Of a stretch of 6,659 nucleotides of DNA, positions 1 through 6,322 are shown in pieces. A program made the translations under genes and the position numbers. Source of the stretch: Kiritimatiellia bacterium (lineage in GTDB: Bacteria > Verrucomicrobiota > Kiritimatiellia > SLAD01). Position 1 is the stretch's first letter. Each line of letters starts with the position of its first letter. The notes under the pieces are model-generated. The model was not told where the DNA came from. It worked only from the letters and a program-made list of their open reading frames with translations, and did not search any database. Location of the stretch: positions 1-6,659 of the forward strand of contig SKZA01000164.1 of NCBI GenBank assembly GCA_007127595.1. Reading direction: 5' to 3'.

Positions 1-75
1 CTGCCCGAACCTCTCCGCCCGTTCATGCTCTCGTACACTGCGCGGAAGATTGAAGCGGCGCAAGGAACATCGTGA
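1..75 (+). CDS. Possible C-terminal end of an upstream gene (partial)
   Basis: The first frame is open from the window edge for 24 codons and ends at a TGA at 73-75. The tail it would encode (starting LPEPLRPFML and ending AAQGTS) has a plausible amphipathic composition for a protein C-terminus. The third frame stops within about 50 bases. The second frame runs to a stop at 104-106 but gives an Arg/Cys/Ser-rich product that looks like a shadow. The fragment is too short to assign a family. It lies 234 bases upstream of the first full gene, so it probably belongs to a separate transcription unit. Confidence 0.4.
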   Translation: MPEPLRPFMLSYTARKIEAAQGTS

Positions 76-85
76 GGCATTCGAT

Positions 86-139
86 AGCCGCCATTCTTCT
101 TGTTGATGAAGGCGGCTCTCCGCTGCGTCCTGCAGCCGC
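86..139 (+). promoter_or_regulatory. Competing inverted repeats in the leader
   Basis: AGCCGCC at 86-92 is perfectly complementary to GGCGGCT at 111-117 (7-bp stem, 18-base loop). The core of that right arm, GCGGCT at 112-117, is also complementary to AGCCGC at 134-139 (6-bp stem, 16-base loop). The two hairpins cannot form together. No run of T follows either stem, so an intrinsic terminator is not supported. An RNA switch or chance pairing are both possible. Confidence 0.25.
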
Positions 140-205
140 ATGGAAGAGGCGAACCGACGCTGGAGGCTTGTTTGTCTACTGGGGATTGCTGCCCTGACCG
201 GCTGA

Positions 206-233
206 TTGCTCTTGTCCCTCTTCGTACGATAAC
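206..233 (+). promoter_or_regulatory. Weak sigma70-like promoter candidate for gene A
   Basis: TTGCTC at 206-211 and GATAAC at 228-233 are separated by 16 bases, matching the -35 and -10 consensus at 3 of 6 and 4 of 6 positions. A transcript starting near 240 would have a leader of about 70 bases before the gene A start. The match is weak and the lineage's promoter consensus is unknown. Confidence 0.2.
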
Positions 234-298
234 GTGTTTATCCTGAAAAGAGGCTTTGTTTGAGCTGCTTCTTTTGCTAAAATTCAGCCAACTCAGTA

Positions 299-332
299 AG
301 GATCAGATCATGGGTTGGCAGGATCAGATCAT
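299..332 (+). repeat. 13-base direct repeat spanning the gene A start
   Basis: AGGATCAGATCAT occurs at 299-311 and again at 320-332, a period of exactly 21 bases (seven codons, two helical turns). The first copy contains the AGGA ribosome binding element and the first two bases of the ATG start at 310. In the second copy the equivalent codon is ATT. Both copies are read in the same frame, giving a repeated Asp-Gln-Ile. It may be a small tandem duplication of the initiation site or a two-site operator. Confidence 0.55.
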
Positions 333-1026
333 TGCCCCGGAACGAAAGACGCCACCCCGAAGGCGTATCCGATACGTTTGCCCCGGACTGTGCCGCTTTG
401 CCTCCATGGTGAGCACGCTGGCTGTTGCGCTCGGGAGCTACTATGGCGGTGTGGTGTTGTTCGGTTTGGAAGCGTTCGATTGGAGCGCACCTTCATGGAC
501 GGGAAAACGTGTCGGTTTGATAATCGCAAGTGCGGTATTGGGATTGATCGCCGGGCTCTTCGGTTTCGGCGCGGCGATGACCCTTGAAGTGCGTAGCGAG
601 CGCCTCAACATCCTCTTAACTACCTTGTGGCAATTCCTGGCCATTGGCCTGATGGTATGGACCGTGGTCATTGTGTTTGCCATGTATTTCTCATTAGGAA
701 CCGAAGAGACCGGAGAGGCCGTGAAGCTGTTCGGTTTTGAACGGGCTATTGTGCATATCTTCATAACTGGATCGATTGTCGGCCTGCTCATGGGAATCGC
801 TTATCTTCTGGCACTGATCATCGACGTGCCCGTTATGGGCGGTTTTGCTTTTGCCGCCGCGATATCGCTTATGGCCACACGATGGCATTATGCCGTGTAT
901 GACATCGCCGGAACCGGCTGGATAGTTGCCGGATTGATCACGTCCGCGTTGGTGTTTTTACTTGCCCCCACCATGATTGCCCGTGATCAAGAGGAGCGTC
1001 GATTGATCCTGGAGCGAACGCAATAG
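310..1026 (+). CDS. Hypothetical six-helix membrane protein
   Basis: A 238-residue integral membrane protein of a family I do not recognise. The ATG at 310 is preferred over an in-frame TTG at 256 because an AGGA site (299-302) lies 7 bases before it, and because the longer version adds only a low-quality extension. The N-terminus is hydrophilic and basic (an Arg-rich patch near residues 17-21), which suggests it is cytoplasmic. Six hydrophobic segments follow at about residues 33-53, 67-89, 102-128, 146-170, 174-190 and 203-221, and the protein ends in a charged cytoplasmic tail. I see no catalytic motif, signal peptide or transporter signature. The stop is 11 bases before the TIR gene, so the two are almost certainly co-transcribed and probably translationally coupled. 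A role as membrane partner or modulator of the TIR protein is inferred from position only. Confidence 0.85.
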   Translation: MGWQDQIIAPERKTPPRRRIRYVCPGLCRFASMVSTLAVALGSYYGGVVLFGLEAFDWSAPSWTGKRVGLIIASAVLGLIAGLFGFGAAMTLEVRSERLNILLTTLWQFLAIGLMVWTVVIVFAMYFSLGTEETGEAVKLFGFERAIVHIFITGSIVGLLMGIAYLLALIIDVPVMGGFAFAAAISLMATRWHYAVYDIAGTGWIVAGLITSALVFLLAPTMIARDQEERRLILERTQ

Positions 1027-1037
1027 ACGAAGATGCC

Positions 1038-3596
1038 ATGCCGGATTCCTTCTCAGAGCGATGGGCTGCAAGAAAGGATCCCCGATTTCGGGCGTTCGCG
1101 GAAGGGAAGCGGGCTTATGAGGCATTCCTTCGGTCGTTGGCTGTTCCTTTCCATGAGATGTCGGAAGAGCAATACCGTTTGGCCAGGAAAGATCCGAAAT
1201 TGCGCGCGGCTATGGAGTCCTTTGGCACAGCGCTTTCGATGTCGGAACGGGAAGGAGAGCTTGCGGACGCGGCGGTGGCAAAGTGCCAGCTGGCCGAGGC
1301 CCATCATGCGCGCGGCGAATTGGACAAAGCGGACTCATTGATCCGTGCTGCGTTGAGAATCCTGAGCAACCTGCCGAACCAAGACCGGGCATCGGGCATC
1401 AGCCTCTGTCATTATCAGCTTGGCGTCATTGCCATGAAGCAGAAGCGTTATCCGGAGGCGGTTCGGGAACTGCGTCATTCGCGAAAAATAGATGAAGCGA
1501 GAGCGGATCGGGCGGGCGTGAAGATGTGCGAGCAAGCATTGGCCTCCTGCGCCATGGCCGGCGCCGATATCGACTATCCCGCGCCCGAGACGCCCGAAGC
1601 ATTCTCTATCCAGGAACCGTCGGAACAAGTTGGCGAACCCGTCTCCGAAGATCCGCCTCTGCTGGAATCCGAACAGGAGTCCGAGCCCATCCGTTACGGG
1701 CAGCGCCAAGTCATCTTTCTGGTGTCTCACACGGTTGAGGCCAATGACGCGCTCATGACGCATTTGAACGCGTTGGGTAACGAGTTTGGTCGACCGGTTG
1801 CCGTATCGCGCGCGGCCACGGGCGCGACCGATCCACAACAGCGCCACCTGCGGGAACCGGATTCCGCCCAACATCCATGCGCTGCCATTCTCATTCTGGA
1901 AAAGGCGGGCGTGCAGGATCCATTGTTCCGCGAATGGGCCACGGCGTTTATGCAACGGACGAGCATTGCATCGGACTTCCGGTTACTGGTGTATCTGCAT
2001 GACCTGACCATGGAGGAACTTCGTGAATGGTCCGACCGGGAACCGATGATCGCGATGCTGTTCGATACCACGCAAATCGCGGAATCCCCCTCGCTCGAAC
2101 AATTGCGGCGCACGCTGGTACCCTACGTTCGGCGGGTCGAGCGCATACAAGCCGAAGCCATGTGGAGAGTATTTCGCACGCGTATGGCCACCGTATGCGG
2201 GCATATTGCTTTCGTCGTTCTCGTCATAGCCGCCGTGATTGCGCTACTGGGTTATCCCCTTTGGTGGTTGATATCGTCGCAGAGTGGGCTCGGACCATTC
2301 GCCCCCGCCATGGTGTCCCTTTTCTTGGGTTTTCTGTTCTTTCCTGTTTTGGCCCCGTTGATCTTTCTGCTGTTGCGCGGCCTGCGGTTTACGGCCTTGG
2401 CGCCAAGAGATGTTCTGGCCTTCATGCGCTGGATTTGCGTGGGCTTTGTCTTCATGTTGCTGGCCAACACCGTCATTCAACGAATGCTGGACGGACCGGA
2501 TGCCTGGCTTTTTCTCGGGCTGGTCGGCGGTATAGTTCTGGACGCTGTTCGGCGCGCAGGCCGACAGGCTCGTCGGCAGGCCATCAATCTTGAAGCGCTA
2601 CTCGAGAATGCCACGGATTCGACATGGCGCGAGCCTGCGAATACCGTGCGACAGGAGGACCCGTTGAAACCATTCTCCTGTCCTTTGCTGCCATCGTTAT
2701 CTCCACGCGTTTTTATCAGTTATACGCGCAGTTCCACGAAGGGCATTCAATTGGCCACAAGTCTGTACCGCAAACTTAAAGCGGAAGGCGCGACTCCGTT
2801 TCTTGATCGCGCCAGTATTCCGGAAGGCGCCAATTGGAGGCAGGCGCTCAATCGACAACTCGGAGAATGCGATGTGTTTATCTGTATCCTCGACGAGCGG
2901 AGCGTGCAGCGGGAATGGGTAGCTGCCGAGGTCTTGGCCGCTATCGAGTCGCGGCGCATTACCGGTGGCCCTGAGATCATACTCCTCATGGATCCGGCCA
3001 TTCGAAATGGCTCGCGCCCCATGCTTCCGCTTTTCGCAGGCATTGTGGCCGCAGCCGATGATCCGCCCATGCCGGGGTGCCCCCGGATCGTACTGCTCAA
3101 TGAGGATACCCCCACAGCGCTTGCTTGGGGGCTTGCCCCGGGTCGCTTCACCTCGAGAGCCGTCTTTCCCCAAGGAGCCCTGCTATCGGTCAAGTATCCC
3201 GCCATCGGGCTCCTGGTGCTCGCTGGATTGGGCGTTCCCGCGGGATTGATGCTGGGATTCTTCACCGTGCTGGAAGGAATATCCGGCTTCCCATTCCGGG
3301 TCTGGCTCATGGAGCACGGAGGGCTAATCCCTCTTGCCCTCCTAGCCTCCTTCTGGTTGGGATATAACGCCCGCATAACGGTCATCGTGAATTTCGAGCG
3401 AGAACATACGAGAGGTGTAGTTATCGGTCTCCCAATCCTTGTTATGGCGGGGCTGGCCATCTTTTGCCTCGCAAGCATTCCGCAACTTTCCGCTTTGGTG
3501 GCCGGATGGGCAGTGGTGCTTTTGATTTGGGGGTGGATGCTCATCGCGTCTGCCATATGCAAGAACCCGGCAAGGCATAACATAGGAAGGAGTTAA
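1038..3596 (+). CDS. TPR-like / transmembrane / TIR-domain protein
   Basis: An 852-residue multidomain protein. Residues about 55-175 form TPR-like helical hairpins; the best two are near 76-110 and 120-152. Residues 180-218 are an acidic, Pro-rich linker. Residues 223-365 alternate predicted strands and helices and may be a degenerate TIR or Rossmann-like domain. Four membrane helices lie near 389-410, 423-447, 463-480 and 488-504. A TIR domain fills 556-655, with FISY at 559-562, Asp590, an IPEGxxW segment ending at Trp600, and the W-x3-E motif Trp627/Glu631. In NAD-cleaving TIRs such as SARM1 the equivalent Glu is catalytic. Four more helices follow (about 720-742, 761-776, 793-812, 818-841). 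Basic segments flanking the first helix quartet place both the TPR region and the TIR domain in the cytosol. TIR proteins of this kind hydrolyse NAD or make nucleotide signals, often in antiphage defence; activity here is inferred. The start has only a weak ribosome site, so translation probably depends on gene A. Confidence 0.9.
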   Translation: MPDSFSERWAARKDPRFRAFAEGKRAYEAFLRSLAVPFHEMSEEQYRLARKDPKLRAAMESFGTALSMSEREGELADAAVAKCQLAEAHHARGELDKADSLIRAALRILSNLPNQDRASGISLCHYQLGVIAMKQKRYPEAVRELRHSRKIDEARADRAGVKMCEQALASCAMAGADIDYPAPETPEAFSIQEPSEQVGEPVSEDPPLLESEQESEPIRYGQRQVIFLVSHTVEANDALMTHLNALGNEFGRPVAVSRAATGATDPQQRHLREPDSAQHPCAAILILEKAGVQDPLFREWATAFMQRTSIASDFRLLVYLHDLTMEELREWSDREPMIAMLFDTTQIAESPSLEQLRRTLVPYVRRVERIQAEAMWRVFRTRMATVCGHIAFVVLVIAAVIALLGYPLWWLISSQSGLGPFAPAMVSLFLGFLFFPVLAPLIFLLLRGLRFTALAPRDVLAFMRWICVGFVFMLLANTVIQRMLDGPDAWLFLGLVGGIVLDAVRRAGRQARRQAINLEALLENATDSTWREPANTVRQEDPLKPFSCPLLPSLSPRVFISYTRSSTKGIQLATSLYRKLKAEGATPFLDRASIPEGANWRQALNRQLGECDVFICILDERSVQREWVAAEVLAAIESRRITGGPEIILLMDPAIRNGSRPMLPLFAGIVAAADDPPMPGCPRIVLLNEDTPTALAWGLAPGRFTSRAVFPQGALLSVKYPAIGLLVLAGLGVPAGLMLGFFTVLEGISGFPFRVWLMEHGGLIPLALLASFWLGYNARITVIVNFEREHTRGVVIGLPILVMAGLAIFCLASIPQLSALVAGWAVVLLIWGWMLIASAICKNPARHNIGRS

Positions 3597-3615
3597 CGTC
3601 CCGCCTGCACCCGAA

Positions 3616-3636
3616 CGAATGGCGTAATACCATTCG
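3616..3636 (+). terminator. Hairpin after the TIR gene, possible weak terminator
   Basis: CGAATGG at 3616-3622 and CCATTCG at 3630-3636 form a perfect 7-bp stem with a 7-base loop, 20 bases past the TIR gene stop. No T-run follows, so it is not a classical intrinsic terminator. It could be a 3' stabilising hairpin or a binding site for a dimeric protein upstream of the Clp unit. Confidence 0.3.
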
Positions 3637-3670
3637 ATCGCGAACGGGGCGCGAATCTGTTGAGGAAAGG

Positions 3671-3700
3671 GTTTGCTTTAATTCAATTTATCGATAATTT
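3671..3700 (+). promoter_or_regulatory. AT-rich candidate promoter for the Clp unit
   Basis: The local composition becomes AT-rich, unlike the surrounding GC-rich DNA. It contains a -10-like GATAAT at 3693-3698, but no good -35 box at normal spacing (TTGCTT at 3673-3678 is only 14 bases away). A start near 3705 would give a leader of about 75 bases to gene C. The call rests mainly on composition and position. Confidence 0.25.
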
Positions 3701-3780
3701 GGAACTTGGGTCTTGTTGCCGCCCATTTGACAAAGAATGGCTTTCTTGAACGGCCGAATAACCGCGAGGAGATTCATGCC

Positions 3781-4032
3781 ATGCAAACGGAGACGGACCA
3801 TCGATATCGCGATGCGCCCACCTTGATCGATGCGCAGATGCTTATGAACACGCCGATCAAGACACATTCTACAGCCACGGAGTGGGTTCGTGATTGGGCC
3901 GGATGTCTCAATTCCCGCGAGAAGAGCACCGGCGCGGGGGATCAAATCCCGATCAACGCCGTTACGCCGGAGCGATTTGTCGAAGACTTGATGTGGGCCG
4001 TCAACGACAAGTTGTACTCATGGATCCACTGA
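3781..4032 (+). CDS. Small hypothetical protein upstream of the Clp ATPase
   Basis: An 83-residue soluble protein of no family I recognise. The ATG at 3781 has a good GAGGAG ribosome site (3766-3771) 9 bases upstream, which favours it over the unsupported TTG at 3706. The first half is polar. The last third (ITPERF-like stretch from about residue 60, then VEDLMWAVNDKL) looks helical and contains several aromatic residues. There is no signal peptide, membrane segment or Cys/His metal motif. Its stop overlaps the next gene by 13 bases in a different frame, which implies translational coupling and roughly matched synthesis with the Clp ATPase. It could be a substrate, adaptor or regulator of that ATPase; this is inferred from arrangement only. 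It might instead be a leader frame whose main role is to drive translation of the ATPase. Confidence 0.65.
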   Translation: MQTETDHRYRDAPTLIDAQMLMNTPIKTHSTATEWVRDWAGCLNSREKSTGAGDQIPINAVTPERFVEDLMWAVNDKLYSWIH

Positions 4033-6275
4033 ACAGCGAGTGCCGGGTCGCGTTGGATGTTGCCAAGCGTACGCTGAGCAGCAAGGACAAGCTTGATGTG
4101 CCGTTGCTCATGGCGGCATTATATTTCCATACCCCTCTGAAGGACGCTCTCCCTCAATTAGCGTCCTATCTGGATGCGCCGAACCCCCGGATGAAGCGCG
4201 CCCCGGAGAAGGTGCCTGTAGCCGATTCATTGAAGCCTGTGTTGGGGCCGATCATGAATGCATCTCACGCAGTCGAACCGCGCGAGTTGCTGGCCGCCTT
4301 GTTGATCAGCGAACCGGGCCGCCGTTATCTCATGAAGAGGGGGATGCCGGAGTCTGAACTGGATGCAGCACGGAAACGACTTGAGCAACGGGATGCACGG
4401 CCTGCATCGCACGACCGAGAGGATATCATCAAGGCCCTTTCGCCGTTCGGTCGCATGCTGACAGCGGTTGATCTTCCGGCGGGAAACCTGGTGGATGTTG
4501 AAAAGCCACTGAAGGCGTTGATTCGCAATCTTACGAAGTTCAAACGGCGCAATGTGATTGTCCTGGGTCATCCGGGTACGGGCAAATCTGTGCTGGTTTA
4601 CGAGCTTGCGCGGCGTCTGGCCGCCGGCGATTCACGAATTCCGGCGCCGCTGCGCGGCAAGGAAATCTTCGAATTGTCTCCCGCCTTTCTCCGGGCCGGC
4701 GCCTCCGTCGTGGGCCAGTACGAAGAGCGCATAAAGGCCTTGTTGCAAGTCCTTGAAGCCCATCCGCACGTCATACTGTTTGTGGATGAAATCCATTCTT
4801 TTTTCCAAAGCGGCGTTCACACGCGCGGGCCATTCACGGACGCTAACGAGGCGTTTAAGGGTGTGTTGGGACGCGGTGAAATCACCTGTGTTGGATGCAC
4901 GACGCCCTCCGAATACCGGCATTACATCGAACCCGACGAGGCGCTCGCGCGTCGCTTCAATGTGCTGCGGCTGGATCCGCCTTCCCCGGAAGCCACGACA
5001 CGCATCCTTGATGCGCGCTTGCCCAAATTGAGCGCGTATTATGAGCCGCTGCGGTTTCCGGAGGGCATCGTCCGTCGGGTGGTGGAACTGACCGAAGAAT
5101 ATCTGCCCAGCCGATATCAACCCGACAAGTCCATCCAACTGCTGGACGAAGCCTGTGCCTATTGCGCCACCGCTGAACCGCCGGCCCCCGAGTTGACCGA
5201 GGAAGCGTTGAAACAGGCCCTGGAAGACATGGTCGGACACGGCATCGTGCGCACGGACCGCCTCAATGAATCGGACGTATATGACCGACTTCGCTCCAAA
5301 ATAACGGGACAGGACGGCCCACTCCGTGAGATCGCCAAGGCTTTTGTGGCCGCCCTCGGAGACTGGAGGAAAGGGGATCATCCGCGTGCGGTATTTCTGT
5401 TTGCCGGACCTACCGGTGTGGGAAAGACGGAAACCGCCTTGTTGTTGTCGCGCATCCTAGGCGGCGGGCAGAGCGAACATCTGATTCGCGTAGACTGCAA
5501 TACCCTGCAGGGCGCGGGACACGATAGCGGACCGACCACCAATCGGCTTCTCGGGGTTCCGCCCGGATACGTGGGGTATGCTCGCGGACAGGGAGGCCTG
5601 CTATCAAAGATTCGAGATTGCCCCGAAAGCATTGTCTTGTTCGATGAACTCGAAAAAGCTGATCCTGGAGTGGGTGAGATTCTGCTTCGGATCATGGATG
5701 ATGGTTGGCTAGAGGACGTGGACGGCAATCGCCTCGATTTCCGCCGGGCCTTTCTGATCTTCTCCACAAACGTCGGCTGTACCTATGACCGCCGGAGCAT
5801 CGGATTTGGCGAAACGACGGACAGCCGTGGCATTAGTCCGAGTGTGGAAGACGAAGCTCTGGCTAAAGGATTGCGGATGGCAGGGTTCGGCGAGGAGTTT
5901 CTGGGAAGACTTACACATCGGTTTCTTTTCCAAGGGCTTTCGCAGGAAGCGGTTCGTGAAATCTTGGTTGCCCGCTTGGAAGACCTGCGGGAAACCACTG
6001 AAGTTCGGGGGCTGAACCTCGAATGGGGCCCGGCCGTCATAGAGCATCTCGCACTTCAGTGGCAACCCCGGTTTGGCGTCCGCCACTTGTTTACCATTTT
6101 GCACAATCGCATTTCGGAACATGTGGCCATCGCGGAGGCTCAAGGAGAGCTGGAAGGACTCGCAGCTATCCGTCTCGGCCTCATGGACACATCCGATATA
6201 GACGCGTCCGCGGAATTGTCCGGGACTGCTATCCGGCGTCGTGAAGGAGACACTTTGTTGATCGACCTGTTGTAA
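4020..6275 (+). CDS. ClpA-type double-AAA+ protein unfoldase
   Basis: A 751-residue Hsp100/Clp ATPase that would use ATP to unfold proteins in the cytosol. Residues 1-125 are a Clp N-domain with two repeats, the second being VEPRELLAALL-like (86-96). AAA+ module D1 has Walker A GHPGTGKS (183-190), Walker B with Asp256/Glu257, Thr294/Thr295 near sensor 1 and Arg311/Arg312 as fingers. D2 has Walker A GPTGVGKT (463-470), Walker B with Asp542/Glu543, pore loop GYVG (516-519), Asn584 as sensor 1, Arg630 as finger and Arg688 as sensor 2. D1 joins D2 without the coiled middle domain of ClpB, and the length is near that of ClpA. SIGF at 593-596 sits where ClpA has its ClpP-docking IGL loop, so partnership with a ClpP protease is likely. 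The D1 pore loop lacks the usual Tyr (Val230). I chose the ATG at 4020 because the N-domain begins right there; a longer in-frame version from 3894 would only repeat gene C out of frame. Confidence 0.95.
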   Translation: MDPLNSECRVALDVAKRTLSSKDKLDVPLLMAALYFHTPLKDALPQLASYLDAPNPRMKRAPEKVPVADSLKPVLGPIMNASHAVEPRELLAALLISEPGRRYLMKRGMPESELDAARKRLEQRDARPASHDREDIIKALSPFGRMLTAVDLPAGNLVDVEKPLKALIRNLTKFKRRNVIVLGHPGTGKSVLVYELARRLAAGDSRIPAPLRGKEIFELSPAFLRAGASVVGQYEERIKALLQVLEAHPHVILFVDEIHSFFQSGVHTRGPFTDANEAFKGVLGRGEITCVGCTTPSEYRHYIEPDEALARRFNVLRLDPPSPEATTRILDARLPKLSAYYEPLRFPEGIVRRVVELTEEYLPSRYQPDKSIQLLDEACAYCATAEPPAPELTEEALKQALEDMVGHGIVRTDRLNESDVYDRLRSKITGQDGPLREIAKAFVAALGDWRKGDHPRAVFLFAGPTGVGKTETALLLSRILGGGQSEHLIRVDCNTLQGAGHDSGPTTNRLLGVPPGYVGYARGQGGLLSKIRDCPESIVLFDELEKADPGVGEILLRIMDDGWLEDVDGNRLDFRRAFLIFSTNVGCTYDRRSIGFGETTDSRGISPSVEDEALAKGLRMAGFGEEFLGRLTHRFLFQGLSQEAVREILVARLEDLRETTEVRGLNLEWGPAVIEHLALQWQPRFGVRHLFTILHNRISEHVAIAEAQGELEGLAAIRLGLMDTSDIDASAELSGTAIRRREGDTLLIDLL

Positions 6276-6322
6276 TCAGGAGGCAGGCACATACATAAGT
6301 AGAGCAGAGAAAGGGCAACATC

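Larger units (their letters stand above)
76..309 (+). other. Leader / intergenic region before gene A
   Basis: This is a 234-base stretch with no convincing gene. It contains competing inverted repeats at 86-139 and a weak sigma70-like promoter candidate at 206-233. The AGGA-type ribosome binding site of gene A lies just before 310. A 21-codon reading frame at 140-205 has no ribosome binding site and I do not call it a gene. Confidence 0.6.
3597..3780 (+). other. Intergenic gap between the TIR gene and the Clp unit
   Basis: This 184-base gap has no convincing gene. It holds a perfect inverted repeat at 3616-3636 and an AT-rich stretch at about 3671-3700 that could include a promoter for the downstream genes. 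The ribosome binding site of the small gene C (GAGGAG, 3766-3771) lies near its right end. An in-frame TTG at 3706 could extend gene C upstream but has no ribosome binding site. Confidence 0.6.

Noticed and set aside
140..205. 21-codon frame that could be a leader peptide
   Set aside because: There is no ribosome binding site before the ATG, no run of regulatory codons, and it lies upstream of the promoter candidate.
256..309. TTG start extending gene A by 18 codons
   Set aside because: No ribosome site precedes 256, whereas the ATG at 310 has a well-spaced AGGA.
2747..3583. Long open frame of 278 codons on the minus strand
   Set aside because: It lies entirely inside the TIR gene, has a Ser/Pro/Arg-rich composition typical of an antisense shadow, and shows no domain, while the plus-strand frame has clear TIR and membrane segments.
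3894..4019. TTG start extending the Clp gene by 42 codons
   Set aside because: The added residues are Arg/Gly-rich and overlap gene C out of frame; the Clp N-domain begins at the ATG at 4020.
4632..5381. Minus-strand open frame of 249 codons
   Set aside because: It is antisense to the well-conserved AAA+ D1 module and gives no recognisable protein.
4020..6275. Assignment as ClpB disaggregase or as the type VI secretion ATPase ClpV
   Set aside because: There is no middle coiled-coil domain between D1 and D2, the IGF loop is ClpA-like, and no type VI secretion gene is visible nearby.
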